Shown in pieces: positions 14,001 through 25,853 of a stretch of DNA of 64,000 bases. The translations under genes and the position numbers were made by a program. The DNA is from Rhynochetos jubatus (lineage: Eukaryota > Chordata > Aves > Eurypygiformes > Rhynochetidae), in assembly GCA_027574665.1 (NCBI GenBank), contig CM050668.1:8022001-8086000 (forward strand), read 5' to 3'. The notes beneath the pieces are model-generated. The model had not been told where the DNA came from. It made no database searches and worked only from the letters and a program-made list of their open reading frames with translations. Within the stretch, counting starts at the first letter, position 1, and every line of letters begins with the position of its first letter.

Positions 14001-14582
14001 AGGCTTTGCTCGCAGAATCAGCAAGCCGGGGGGTGGGGAGGACGTAGCCCAGAGGAGCAGTTGAAGGCAAGGCTGATGGCTCAGGTTACTGTCAGCAAGG
14101 GGACACTGACAGTGTGTTTCACTGAAAAATGAAAAACACAGGAATAAAAGAACGCCAAAAAAAGAAATTGATGCAGTTGGACTCACATTTCCAATTCTTT
14201 CTGTATTTTCAAACAAAATAGCACAAGGGATCCTTCCCTCCCCTCTCCCCCTCCCCAAATCACATTTCAGACAATATTTCACTGGACTGACAGGGCAAAT
14301 AATTACATTTCAAATAAGACTTGAAGAAGGAGCCACTGAATTCCTAACTGTTGTATGACTGTAAACCCTGAGGTTGTGAGACTTAATCCTGTGCAAGATT
14401 AAATACTAAGATATGAGATTTTTAAAAGATTATACAACTTTTTTTTATAAAAGGGTATTTTTTCCACCATAATCTCCAGTCCGTTTGGCTGCAGAGACAA
14501 TTTATTCAGTAGCACTGCAAGTGTACTCATTGTAAAAGTGGATCCTGTGGGACAGCAGCTACCTCAATTATTATTTATCATG
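11011..14582. other. Intronic DNA without recognised features
   Basis: Mixed A+T-leaning sequence with no named repeat and no exon. Short frames such as 11819-12262 (plus) and 13645-14064 (plus) have no domain or family resemblance. Confidence 0.6.
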
Positions 14583-14784
14583 GCTACTGCCTGTTACATT
14601 ATCAAAGCATTTCAACATGTTTACTAATTAATCTTTATAAGGCCTGTTACGAGGTGATTTAATAGGATTATCCCTATTTTTCAGAGGAGGAAACTGAGAC
14701 ACAATGAGAGACTTGGCCAAGGTCAGGCAGAAAAGCCTGCAGCAGACCTGGGAACTTCACCATGCTGCTCCGACTCCCTGTCCC
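14583..14784 (-). mobile_element. MIR/CORE-SINE relic, nearly full length
   Basis: Plus-strand words match the reverse complement of the MIR-type amniote SINE in the right order: ATCAAAGCATTTCAACATG, ACTAATTAATCTTTATAAGG, TTATCCCTATTTTTCAGAGG, AGGAAACTGAGACACAATGA, GACTTGGCCAAGGTCAGGCA, then the tRNA-derived end GACCTGGGAACTTC...CCGACTCCCTGTCCC. The source is therefore read on the minus strand, with its tRNA-like head at the right. MIR-type SINEs are ancient and occur as diverged relics in bird genomes. The ends are approximate. Confidence 0.85.
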
Positions 14785-17398
14785 TTCACACTGCAGTTGC
14801 AGCACCAAACCTGCTCACTTGAGAAAGGCTCAGCAGGCACAACAGGCAGCCCTTCCACCAACTTTCTGTGACTGTCAGGCCAAAAGGCTGAAGCTGGTGG
14901 CTGGCCAGTGTGTCTTCATCAGCTTGACAGGGCACACAAAGGAAAGAACATCCCCCCTTTGTTTTAACTGCACAGGAATTGGGTCAAAGCATCAAGCCTG
15001 AGATCACTCCCCTCGAAAGAGTTAGTGTGGAGTCAAATACATGCATCACTCTGCATTTCCAGAGTTAGACACAAGGAATTCAACTCATTCTGGCAAACCC
15101 CAAACAACTAGACACATTGCACTGGGATTATGAGAGCCACCCTTGATCCGCGGTGAGCTCCAGAGACTCGGTACCAGGGCTGGCAGAAAGCTGGTCACTG
15201 CGCCAGGAGAAAATAAAGCTGGTGAGGTTTTAGGGCACAAAAACTTGCCACCTCTGCCTCAAGAAGATAAGATGGAAGTTTGACTTTCCCTCCCAGGACA
15301 CTGATCAGGAGGATCCTCCAGGTCTGCCAGGGACAGAGATTTTCTCACCTTGACAAATGACCGCTGATCCTTGGGAAACCTGAGGCAGGGGCACCTCCGT
15401 CTCCTGCACCAAGGAGAAAATCTGGCAAACCTGCTCAGAGAACAACCCTGGGGAGTGCCACGTGCTGGCATTTTGCAAGGGATTATCATGAAAGAAATGT
15501 GTTCTCTGTTTGCAGGTGATGACAGACTTCTTTGGGAAGGTTACTGTAGTCTCACCATTTCTAGGTTAAGCTCACAGCATTTAGGAGATGCCAAGGTGGA
15601 GGAAATCCACTTCCTCATCAGGTCATGAACTTGAGAAATGTATGGCTTAAAACTTTAAGCAAGTTCACAGCTAGCAAAGTTTGGGAGCTGAGGGTTGAAT
15701 GCTTTCAGCCTTGGCAGAAGCGGTTCATTTCTCTGCTGATGCCTCAGCTTCCCCTGTGCTTCAGTTCTTGAGCTGTGATTGGGGTAACAGCACTTTCTCA
15801 TCTCTCACAGGGTGCTCCACATAAAACTCACTTAAAAAGCAGAGGAAGATCACAAATCACAGTCCTACCAGCACTTACCATATACAACTGCTTCAGAAAG
15901 TCTTACAGAGTATATTCAGCCTTGTGCCTTCCTACCATGGGGCACACTGTTTGCCACCCTGACAGCCTGTGTTGGTTCCAGATATGGGCAAACAGTGAAA
16001 GCCACCAAATCCCCTTAAGTCCTGCCTAAAGAAAGCCCCAAACACAAACCCACCAGTGGAACAGTATGCACATGGCCAAATGCCGTCTAGTGAAACCAAT
16101 AAGCAGGGCTGCTACTTGTCAGTTGAGCTGCATCTTGCTTTTAAAGACCAACCTAAAATTTCAGTGAATCCTTTCATCATTTCAGCCAGAAAAGCTTTTT
16201 TAGGTCTTGCATTTATGAGAGTGGGCTGATAAAAGTGAGCCCTGGTATCTATCTGCTCATCTATCTCAGACTTTGGAAAGTGCAAGGAAGCAGCCAAGAC
16301 GTAATAAATTTAATGTAGGAAATCATGGCCAGTCAAGTGGTTCAGGAAGAGATGCCTGGGCTTTCTCACCACAGGCTGCAAAACAAAAATAGATATCAAT
16401 ACACACCCATCTGCTGGAGGAAACAGTGAAAAATATGTATTATTTATGCAGTATTTATTTAAATAGGATCAAGCAGAGAAACTGGACCAAAAGACTTTGT
16501 GTGGCAGGTTACAAACTTAAGGAAAAGTATGTGCTATCAAGCCTTGCAAACCTATTCACATACAAGCTCCAAAAGTGCTCCTTTCCTCAGGTGACACAAA
16601 CCAGATCTTGGAGTATTACATCTCTCTCATCCTTCCCTCCCTTCCCCCAAAAGCTGTAACTACGTGCCTCCTGGGAGAGGGCAGAGATCCCATGTAATCA
16701 CAGCCTCCCAACACGCTTATAGATCTGTATCAACATATATGCATTGCAGGAAAAACCTTCCCAACCAAGCACTTCTTTCTAATCACCCAGTATTCAAATC
16801 CCCATGTTTTTAATTTGAATTTAAGACATTAATACCACATTACTTAAAAAACCTGGAAACCACAGACACAGTGTAGTCTGGCCAATACGGAGATTCAAAA
16901 GAGAGCGATTGTGCACGTGTTTAATAGAGAAAAACATCTTCTGCCTAGCAACGAGCAGCTCTCCTGGCCGTCGAGGGGAAGGAATTCAGCGCTATAAATG
17001 TCAGCAAGCAAATTAAGCCACCGTGCCTGAGATACAAAGGCCTAGGCACCGGGCAATAGAAATTAAAGGAGAAATAGTTATAGAAGAAATATTAAAAAAA
17101 ACACCCAGATGCACCTATTAGCTTGCTTCCCTCTACATCTTTAAAGTTACAGCTTGCTCCCTACTAGATGGGTTCTGTGGGTGCACTTATCTGTAAGATG
17201 ATTTCTTGTCCATTTTCTATACACGATGAGAGAGAGGAGACTGAAAGCAATTTCCCATTTTGATGTCACTGAGAAAAGGACTCAGTGTGGTACTAAAGCA
17301 TACGATGGTCCTGAATCCAAGGTCAGACAGAGAACAGGTTGTCTGAGGACGACGGCTATCAAAACAAACCACCGCTAGCAAGAGGGCTTTTTTTTATT
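14785..17398. other. Intronic DNA without recognised features
   Basis: No exon or named repeat recognised. The short frames here look like chance. Confidence 0.6.
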
Positions 17399-17540
17399 AT
17401 AGAATCACAGAATAGTTTGGAAGGGACCTTAAAGCCCATCTAGTTCCAACTCTCCTGCCATGGGCAGGGACACCCTCCACTAGACCAGGTTGCTCCAAGC
17501 AGAGCTATCACTAAACCTAGTAATGGACTTCCAAGAGGGG
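17399..17540 (-). mobile_element. CR1 LINE 3' end, 5'-truncated
   Basis: Starts with AGAATCACAGAATAGTTTGG, the reverse complement of the terminal octamer repeats of CR1. It then gives AAGGGACCTTAAAGCCCATC, TAGTTCCAAC, CCATGGGCAGGGACACCCTC and CACTAGACCAGGTTGCTCCA, all standard CR1 3'-end words in order. The last part (to GACTTCCAAGAGGGG) is more diverged but still aligns with the 'cacttccagggatgggg' segment. About 140 bp remain. It has the same orientation as CASTOR2. Confidence 0.92.
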
Positions 17541-17557
17541 AAAAAAAAAAAAAAAAA
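17541..17557 (+). repeat. A17 homopolymer
   Basis: An uninterrupted run of 17 A directly after the CR1 fragment. CR1 does not use a poly(A) tail and this is at its 5' side, so the run is independent of that insertion. Confidence 0.9.
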
Positions 17558-20500
17558 GGATGAACAGGACTGCAGATAAACCAGCTAGAAAAAACAGGAA
17601 CAGAAAAGGGACAGTTAAACCAAACACTCAAACTGCCCCTTTACCTCCCATAAAAGACTCTGGGTACATGGCACAGAAGCTGCGCTGTGCCAGGTGTTGG
17701 GAGTGCCGCTGGAGAGACATCGCTACCCCCAAACCCCATTATTTTATTCAGATGGCATCTCCAGGACAGGACTGCAATGTCAGCAACTGCCTCCCAGTGC
17801 ACATGAACAGGGCTTCCTGAAAAGCTGAAGCCTTTGCTGAACAGAGACTACTGGGGCCAGTAAGAGCACAGGCTAAAAGCCCTGCTGGTGCAGCTGCCCA
17901 GAGACGGAGGCACTCTGTCCTTGCTGCCCTTGGAAAAGGGACAGACACAGGGGCTATGGCATATCTGCTCCTGCTTTCAGCCAAACCTGGGGGAAAAAAG
18001 CAAACTGAACTCAAACCAATATTGCTATATTCAAGGAGCAGCAGCCACTCGACTTTTTTGTCACGCACTGGCTGCACAGCAGATGATAAATGCAAGGATT
18101 TTCCATGGCTGTCCAAGCACCCCAGTAGCTCAGACACTTGTCTTCACGCAGGAGGGCCCATGGCCAAACTCCTTCTTCTAATTCATCCCAGTATCAGCCA
18201 GGAAAAGAGCTTTCTGTGCACTGTCCCCCCGTGTTGTTTGCTGAATAAAATCCTTCCTTATTAACAGGCCAAAGCCCAAGAAACGGCCACTGGAACAAAC
18301 AAGGTTCTGTGCAGATATAATCCCCACCTCACTGCCGGGGAATTAAAGCCAAGAATTAGGCTGTAGACGTTCCCTTCCAGCACGATGAATGCTTAAGCAG
18401 GTTATGGCTTTGCACTGCAGACGTTTTCTGGGGAGAAGAAATAATGACTTCTTCACCAGCCCGACTCACTTGCTACTCTCAGGGAAACAAGCCTGAGGAT
18501 TATTTGTTAACAAAAGAGTTAAGAATGATTACTGCATGTCAGTATGTTTGAAGTGTTAACCTCAAGGACTGCTGAAAGTGCCAGTATTTCTCCAGCCTAT
18601 TCTTTTCCCTTTAGTGCTGTTTGTTCTACGCAGGAGCAGGGGCCTGGCTAGTCTGCCAGCTAACAAGACAACCTTCTCACTGCTGCTGCAGCAAAAATAC
18701 ATACAGGTGCCTGAGAAAGGGCCCAATTTTCCACACAGAAAAGCCTACCCTTCTGAGACTTCTATCTATACTTTGTTAAGGGCTGGAAGAACAAAGGTTA
18801 CCTGGAGGGAAAAAAAAAAAGTCTCTTCTTGCTGCTGGACTTGCTACCTAAATTGCCCACCAAAGGTGAAAATATCCCCTGTAATTCTTGAGCTGAAGCT
18901 GGCACTTGGCGAGCCAGGTCGAGAAGCAGCTGACCCACTTGTGCCAGACACGACTGGTGCTGTTTTGCAAGAAGGTGGGATGCTGCAATTCTTACAGATT
19001 TGGGTCCTGTTGAAGTCCATGGGCTGATTACACTGTACAAAGGCCAAAAGGGACTCCCTCTCCTGAGCCATTTATAGCCAGACTGAGGGGAAGCAGGGAG
19101 TGAAGCAGAGCCCTTCCACTGTTAGAAGGCATCCTAGACAGTGCATCCTGAATTCCTCCAGACTGTGAAAAACTTACAGCATTCGGAAATGAGGAACAGG
19201 GATGGAGCAACAGTGGAGACTGCAGTCAGGGCTAACCCTGAGGTGGTGACAATTCAGAAAGAACAACATGGGGCTGGACACAAACCCAAAGGGCACAGTG
19301 GCTGTGTGAGGAGAGTTAGCAGGATGCAGAGCATACAAGTCTTGCCAGCAGATCATCACTTATTAGCAAAGAAAAAGTGATGAAGCTACCAACTCCGTGA
19401 CACCCGTACTGGGTTTTGCTTCTGGCTTCCAGGCCATGCCGCAGTAGAGGATGGCCTTAGCATGCTTCTTCCTTCCCCTGCGTGGCCTGGAAAGGGATCT
19501 TTTCTCCGACAAAGCCCTGCTTTAACACCCCAGCGGCACATGGTCTATTTGAAAAAAAGGGATGTTATATGCTACCAAAACCAGAGCCCAACAGAAGCTA
19601 CAAGGGTACGGTAACTGAGCAATAAATTCACGTGCCTATGAGAGCCACGGTGGCAAAGGCAGAAGGGTGCAAGCAGGGAGGACTGCTGCTTTGAAGAGCA
19701 GCAGCACCGCTTGGTTCACAGAGATAACCTGGGGCACCAGTGGGGACACAGCTCCTTGAGGACACTGGTCTGGTGAGACCTGGGACTTGCTCCAACCGGT
19801 GGCACACACAGAGCAACACAATCCCTGCTACTGATGAGCACAACCACTGCCTGAGCTTACCTTTGTTTCAAGCTGGAATAATTTCCAGAGCAACAAATAG
19901 CAGCGTGGCTGCTAGAGGCTGTACAGGGGTGGTTGCATCCAAACCTGCCACCAGTGATTGAACTGAGGAATCTGCCTTGTGCCAACTGGGCAGAGACGTG
20001 TCATGAATGTCAGACACAGCTGTGATGCTGGAGATGAGTGTGCCCCCAGCATGGGGCAGCGACAGCACAGTTCAGCGATGCAGACTCGCTCCTGAGAATG
20101 GGAATCTCCAGGCTTTGTGCTGTGGCCCTTGGAAAAAAACCTTCCTCCTCCTTTGGTAACTTCTCTCTTAAAATGCAGCTCTTAGAGGGAGGCTTTGCAC
20201 CCTACTATTAATGGCAAAACCAAACTGGAATTGATTTCCCCCAGCTGCCACCAATAATACAAAAGCTGATACTACTGACAGTAGTAATAACATTTCCGTG
20301 CATATACCCACTGAACAAATGCAACAAAGGATGTTCTGGCAGCAGAATTGCATGTCACCTCCTCTTTTGGGAGCAAAAGCAGAACACGTGACATACGCTT
20401 TCAGTCAAACCCCACAACTCCCAAATTACAAACAGCAATAACTATAAAGATCCATTCACCTATTCTCAACCTAGTGATTATTTTATGAAAGTGTTTAGCC

Positions 20501-21573
20501 ACCATTGTAGTGTTCTAAAATGTCATAATTTATTCTATTATATGTTTATGAGTACTCCTGAAAGAGAAAGGGAAGTAATTCAGCAATGCTACTAATAATA
20601 AAACTTTGACTCTGTACTATATAAAGATACTATAGTTTCTAATTTTCTCCTTAGGGTTTGGATAATACAAACCCATTGAATATTACACTGTCACAAGTAG
20701 CTACTCGACAGTTAATTCCTATTCAGGAATGAGATCCTCTTTTTTCATATTTTAATGAATTTTATCCAAACCGGTAAAATGTGTAGACTTTTAATTCCAA
20801 CCACAGAAAGCAGCAACTGCACAAAAATAATAATAGCTGCACAACACTTCCTCATTCCACCACCTCAATAACACTGCTACAAACAAAACCTCCCCACATG
20901 ATAAATGTTATTACAAACTATTTCCATCCACAAAGCCAAACCATTCTCTCCATCAGCACTCGCCCAACGCCAAATGTCTGCAGCTCCCAAGCACCTTCCC
21001 TGACAGAGCCGACTCCACCTCTGACACAGGCTGCGAGACCTTCTGACACCACCAAAGACACGTTCAGTATGGGAGAACTGGGTGTAAGAACGGGGGTAAG
21101 TCACAGCTTCTGGCGATGAGCCACAGGAGCTGCTTTGCAACTGCACAGCGCTGCAGTGGTTGTGAGGATGGTACGAACTGCTCAAGTGCTCCTTTTAAAG
21201 GGAGAGGTTGGATGAACGAGCTGGAGATGCGAGATGTGGTGTGCTCGTGGAGGCTTGGGGACAAGGGCCAGCTCATTTTAATGTAACGATATGCAGATGG
21301 TTTTGCTTTCTCAAATACGCTTAAGCTGCTCTTTAAGGCTTGTGTGTGCTCTTCTCCCAGCATTAAAATATATTCATATTCCATGCGTGAAACGTCTTGT
21401 ACAGCACAGCAGCAGAGACAGTGTGCTTAAGTGATCAAAGCACCTTTCACAGCTGTACTACCAGCACTGACAAACAGACCTGTTTTACAAACGCTTCGGT
21501 TTATCATCTCAGCAAGAGATGACATGTTTTCCTCCTCTGCCCCAGGATGGGTACCGGCGTGGCACACGCAGAC
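17558..21573. other. Intronic DNA without recognised features, AT-rich near the exon
   Basis: No further exon or clear repeat. The segment from about 20400 to 20870, roughly 0.7-1.2 kb downstream of exon 2 in gene sense, is markedly A+T rich. Frames such as 17748-18137 (minus) and 18578-19027 (plus) have no family resemblance. A weak SINE-like phrase at 21431-21490 was not strong enough to call. Confidence 0.6.
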
Positions 21574-21579
21574 ACCTAC
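21574..21579 (-). promoter_or_regulatory. CASTOR2: 5' splice donor of CASTOR2 exon 2
   Basis: On the minus strand the exon ends ...TTCCTAG and the intron starts GTAGGT, a good vertebrate donor. Cutting here leaves one base (G) of the next codon, which fits the Glu that follows Leu in mammalian CASTOR2. If the intron were retained, the frame would run about 23 codons further and stop at 21509-21511. Confidence 0.85.
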
Positions 21580-21650
21580 CTAGGAAGCCTTCTTCATCCA
21601 CAATGATGGTGTAGTCCTCCGGGGTTTCCGTGAGGCTGAAGAACTTGCAC
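21580..21650 (-). CDS. CASTOR2: CASTOR2 (GATSL2) internal coding exon 2
   Basis: The 71-bp exon encodes 23 complete codons read on the minus strand: CKFFSLTETPEDYTIIVDEE followed by GFL. It opens with the last base of an Arg codon (AG|G) and closes with the first base of the next codon, expected to be Glu, so it is entered in phase 2 and left in phase 1. From memory of the human protein this is about residues 39-61, in the first ACT domain. The peptide matches CASTOR2 (TIIVDEEGF) rather than CASTOR1 (TLMVDEEGF). CASTOR proteins are cytosolic; CASTOR1 binds arginine, and CASTOR1 homodimers or CASTOR1-CASTOR2 heterodimers bind GATOR2 and restrain mTORC1 when arginine is scarce. Consensus splice sites flank the exon and nothing disrupts the frame. 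Neither exon 1 (MELHILEHR...) nor exon 3 (ELPSSEHLS...) was found in the window. A processed copy is excluded because intronic sequence lies directly on both sides. Confidence 0.93.
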
Positions 21651-21684
21651 CTTGCAAAGGCAAACAGCAGGAGAACATGATTAG
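21651..21684 (-). promoter_or_regulatory. CASTOR2: 3' splice acceptor, pyrimidine tract and branch-site candidate of CASTOR2 exon 2
   Basis: On the minus strand the intron ends in TTTGCCTTTGCAAG, with the AG at 21651-21652 and a moderately pyrimidine-rich run (TTCTCCTGCTGTTTGCCTTT) before it. A CTAAT motif at 21680-21684 fits the vertebrate yUnAy branch consensus. Its branch A at 21681 is 31 nt from the first exon base, a normal distance. Confidence 0.8.
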
Positions 21685-24600
21685 CTGTTGGACTGAGCGA
21701 AGCCTGGTATTCCACCTAAACCAGAGGTCCTTTCCCAAGCTGTGCCGACAGAAAGTCACAGTCTGGTGTTTATGGACAGGCCTGAGGCATTAACAGACCT
21801 GGATTTTATTCCTGGCTCAGCCACTCACACTGCGTGACCCACATTCCCTGCTGCCTGCCTATACACAATGGAGCTGGTAAAACACTTATTATTTTTACAA
21901 CTTTAGTTCTTAGTTACTTTTCTTAATTACCATATCCCTTAGGGCTTCCAGTCACAGCCCAGGACCTGCTGTATTGCACTGACACAGAGCAAAAGGCTTT
22001 GCTCACCAACTGATCACTCCAACGCCCTCCAAAAGCCTTCCCACAGTTCACACATGCAACTATCTTCCCCATATGCCCACTGAAGTTTCTTGCTCTGTCA
22101 GAGTAATGTCTCACCAAGTCCCCACTATCTCTTCTTGCTGCTTCAGAGGCTTTTCCCACCAGCAGACAGCATCCCAGTTCCCTTTGCTGGTCCTTGACCC
22201 TCAGTAGATGCCTCCCTTCCCTGGGGAGCTCCAGGTGAAGAGTTAAGTGGTAGCGGCCATCGAGAACATGAACACAAGGTCGAGCATGTGTTCTGCTCCC
22301 TGCTCATCTTTTGACACTGCGGGCCACGCAGCGCACACCCTCCCCATAGCATTCAGCACTGAGCACAATGTCACCTCTGGCATGAGATACAAAGCAAATG
22401 TGACATGGGATTCTTCCACTGTAGAAACAAACAAAAAAAGCCTCAGCCTTGAGGTTTAACACCACATATAGTCGAAGAGTGTTGCTCCCTGACACACCAA
22501 CATATGTACAGCAACATCTACTGGAAAACTAAACAAAACAACTTTCTCCAGCTCCTGCCCAGCTGGTGCCCAGCCATGGCAGGAAGGTCTGCACAACACT
22601 GTGCAAGCTCGTGTTCGCCTTCGGCACAGCACACACTTGGCGAACATCGGCACGGTGCTGGCCAGCTCCCCCGACCTGCGCAGGGCTCCAGGCCCCTCCA
22701 GGAGCGTGCCACCACACACACGCTGTGTTTGCCCCCCCACAAGCCACAAGAGACATTTTTCCCTCTAGGAAGCAAAGTTGGGACCAACAGGAAGAGCCTG
22801 TGTCTGTAAGGACCAAAGGGCAGGATTGGGGAGTTATGCTGTAATGCTATCAGATGTATGTGAGGCAAGCTACAGAAAACATTTTAAATAATGGAAGGAG
22901 AAAGACTGTTCATAAGGCTCCCAAATTTCAGTGTGCTCACAAGATAATTCCTGCACGGAGCACAGTTCGGCAAGACTCAGAAACCAGGGACTACCAGGGC
23001 TTCTCAGCACTGCTGAGCATCTGTGTCGCAAAGTCTGCAGGACGCAGGAAAGCCAGGAACCCCACGTTGATGGCTCAAGACCTCAAAAAATGGAAGCATT
23101 CACTTGATTAGAGAACCAGAATAAAAACCGGCTTGTGCATTCTTTCGACTGGCTGAAAAGAACAAAGATTGCAGCTATCTCCTCCAAAAACAACAGGGAG
23201 AAAAATGAGATGGCTGCTGCCCTCCCCCTCACCTCATCAGAAAAACTTAAAGAAACAACACGCAGCTCTGTTAGTGATCTGCCATGTAAGCAACAGGATT
23301 TCATGTCAGTGGAAAGTATTAGACAACCCGCCTTCAGAGACTCGTCCTGTTTTCCTGGAAGCATCCGTCAGGACAATCAAGCATGACACTCTCCCTCCTA
23401 GCACAGACATATCACTATAAAATACAGAAGTGGCCCCACCACAACAGAAACCACAACTTAATTATTTTGTGTCATTGGTAATAGCTACTGTGACAGCCAC
23501 ATTTACTAACCCAACTCTCCTCAGGAATAGTGCCAAGAGAAGCAGAAAACAGGAGCAGCCCAAATTTTTTACTCTTACTTCTTAACTGCACCAGTACCCT
23601 ACCTGTGCAAGGGGTGATCCAAGCTGGGTAAAAAGAACTCCTGGGACACTGCTCTGGGTGGCTCCCAGGAGGTATAAGTATGTATTATTTAGTGGATGAA
23701 TTAATTCCCCGGAGAAGTCACTGATATAAAATTCTTTGCTACTAGTACCCACCGAGCCACATGCATGCTGACTAGGGAGAAGCTAGCAGTGTTAGAGAAA
23801 GAAACATTAATATTTAAAAAATACATATCTTTCCTGATCTAGGATGGCATTTATGGAGAAATTTTGTTCCAGACCAGTAACACACGTCTGTGTGCACACA
23901 TTGACCCCAGCAGAAAATGTACGATTGTGACAGATGCCATTTTCTTAGCACACATCTAAAAGGGATGATATTTAAGGGATATGTACAGAAGAAATCCCAT
24001 AATTGCTGGCCCAGAATGCATGTCAAAACCTCACATCTTCATATACCAGCTCAAAGCCCAATCCCCACCTCTCTGCAATTCTGTAAAAGGTCAGCAGCAC
24101 AGAGCATCTCAATTTAAAAGCAAAGTCTTTCCACCAGCACAGAGACCACCAGCAGCTCCTGCGGTATACGTTCATTTCCTTCAAGCCAATGATGCAATCT
24201 TTTACCCAAGGAAAAGCTAAGAACGAAAAATGGGAATTGCAAACATAGTGTGATAAAATATGGCATGGAAAATTTTCTCACCATCACATGCTGTCAAAAC
24301 TCAAGTCCTCACCCTAAAACCTGTGCCTCAGCACAGATACACAAAGATCTACTTCCACTGTGAGTGCAACTCAAAAATGGTGTCTTGGATCATCAACGGA
24401 GGAACTCAGTGTCCTACTCCTCTCCCGCGTTATATTACACATGCCTCTTCCATTCAGGTTATTCCAATAATTTCTCTTTCCTCTTACACCAGCTCTCGAT
24501 AAGCTGAATGCCAACAGCATCTTCTATTATCAGAACCAAGAAAGGAAAACAATTGCCCTCTAATCATTCTGAGACATCAGGCAAACAGTATTTCTCTAAG

Positions 24601-25853
24601 GATGTGTAGAAAGCACATATGTAAGAAAACAATAATTTCAGTTTCCTAATAGCCAAACCTCAGATAGATTCGGGATTTCTGCCGTCTCCGTGTTTCGGCA
24701 CATTTCCACTTCAGCACTGTTGCTGACTTCGCCTGACAACATATGTCTTTTTCTGGCAACGCAGCAAATGTAGACCAATCTATTATTAGATTAGATTTTT
24801 GAAACTGCAAAGCTTACACTGTGTATGGAAGTAATACCCAAGCTTGCACAGAGCAGGAAAGCATGTGTAGGATGTAGCAACAGCATCATTTCAGTTTGCA
24901 AACAGCACCCAAGTCTCCATGGGAGACGAGAGCGGGCAGAAAGCGCACTGGTCGGTCTCGCTTGCAGGTCCACACCAGAAGTGTCTCCTCGAGACACTGG
25001 GTCCCCCGGCCTGCCTAGATCACAAGGGGGATAATACTGGAATGAATGTGACTTCCATTGGTACTGGGTCACACACACAGAGCACACGTTTGTGGGAATA
25101 CTGCTACGGGTCACTTCAAAGTTCAGCACAGACCATGGTCTTATAGAAGGCACAAGTCCTGTCTCTTTCATAAAGAAACTACTCAGTTAATTGTTGCCTT
25201 GGCAGGGTTAAGTGTTGCACAGCCATTTGTCCTATGGAAAAGATCCTTCCCAGAAGCAGGTAGGTGTCTGGCCTCCCCACATGTCAGAAACCACGGCCAA
25301 ATGCCATTCAAAAGCAACACAATGCCTAAAAGGCATTCAAATGCAAAGTCTGGAGGTAACCCAAAAGTTTGCAGAGAAGCAGTAGAACTGAATGGGAGTC
25401 AAAAAGCAGCAGCAGAAAGTTGATCTGAGTGAATATGAAAAACATAATTTGTTGGGTTTTATTCCAGGCTGTCTTCTCATTTCAGATGAGAAGGGATTTG
25501 TATGCTTCATTCTGTACATTATCATGATAATATATATTCTTAGTACAGAAAGACATGCTCATGCTAATCATCTAATTCTTGGTGACCTTAATTTCTTTGC
25601 AGTTTTATAAATAATGACAAGAGGTGGATTCTAGTATGACATATTGTGAAATGTATTTAGGAAAGCAGTAAAGAACACTGGTACTGTTAATGCGTTTTGA
25701 CATATTTGTGTAACATGTTAACTACTTCACACCATCTAATTACAAGACTATACAGTCAAATGGCACTGAAAATTGCAAACAGTGAAATGGCTGGTGTTTT
25801 CTAAAGAGCGTATTTGTTTGCCAGGCAGAACACTGTGAGTCTTTTAAGTGAGT
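21685..25853. other. Intronic DNA upstream of exon 2
   Basis: Contains the MIR-type relic at 21790-21895, listed separately. The rest shows no exon or nameable repeat. Overlapping frames at 22504-22868 on both strands reflect composition. Confidence 0.6.
21790..21895 (+). mobile_element. MIR-type SINE relic near exon 2 acceptor
   Basis: Plus-strand words follow the MIR order: AGACCTGGATTTTATTCCTG, GCTCAGCCACTCACACTGCG, TGACC, then TGCCTGCCTATACACAATGG and TTATTATTTTTA. These correspond to the MIR series 'acctgggttctattcctggctctgccactgac..gtgacc' and 'tgcctcagtttcccatctgtaaaatgg'. It lies in antisense to CASTOR2, about 140 bp upstream of the exon 2 acceptor. The ends are approximate and divergence is high. 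Confidence 0.62.

Larger units (their letters stand above)
1..21579 (-). other. CASTOR2: Probable CASTOR2 intron 2 (5' part)
   Basis: This is everything downstream of exon 2 in gene orientation. The next expected exon (ELPSSEHLSVADATWLALN-like) was not found on the minus strand, so it probably lies beyond the left edge. The contents are ordinary intronic DNA with CR1 and MIR relics and low-complexity runs. Confidence 0.7.

Noticed and set aside
21431-21490. Possible SINE-like phrase (GATCAAAGCACCTTTCACAG)
   Set aside because: Resembles the MIR 3' side only over a few bases; too weak to separate from chance.
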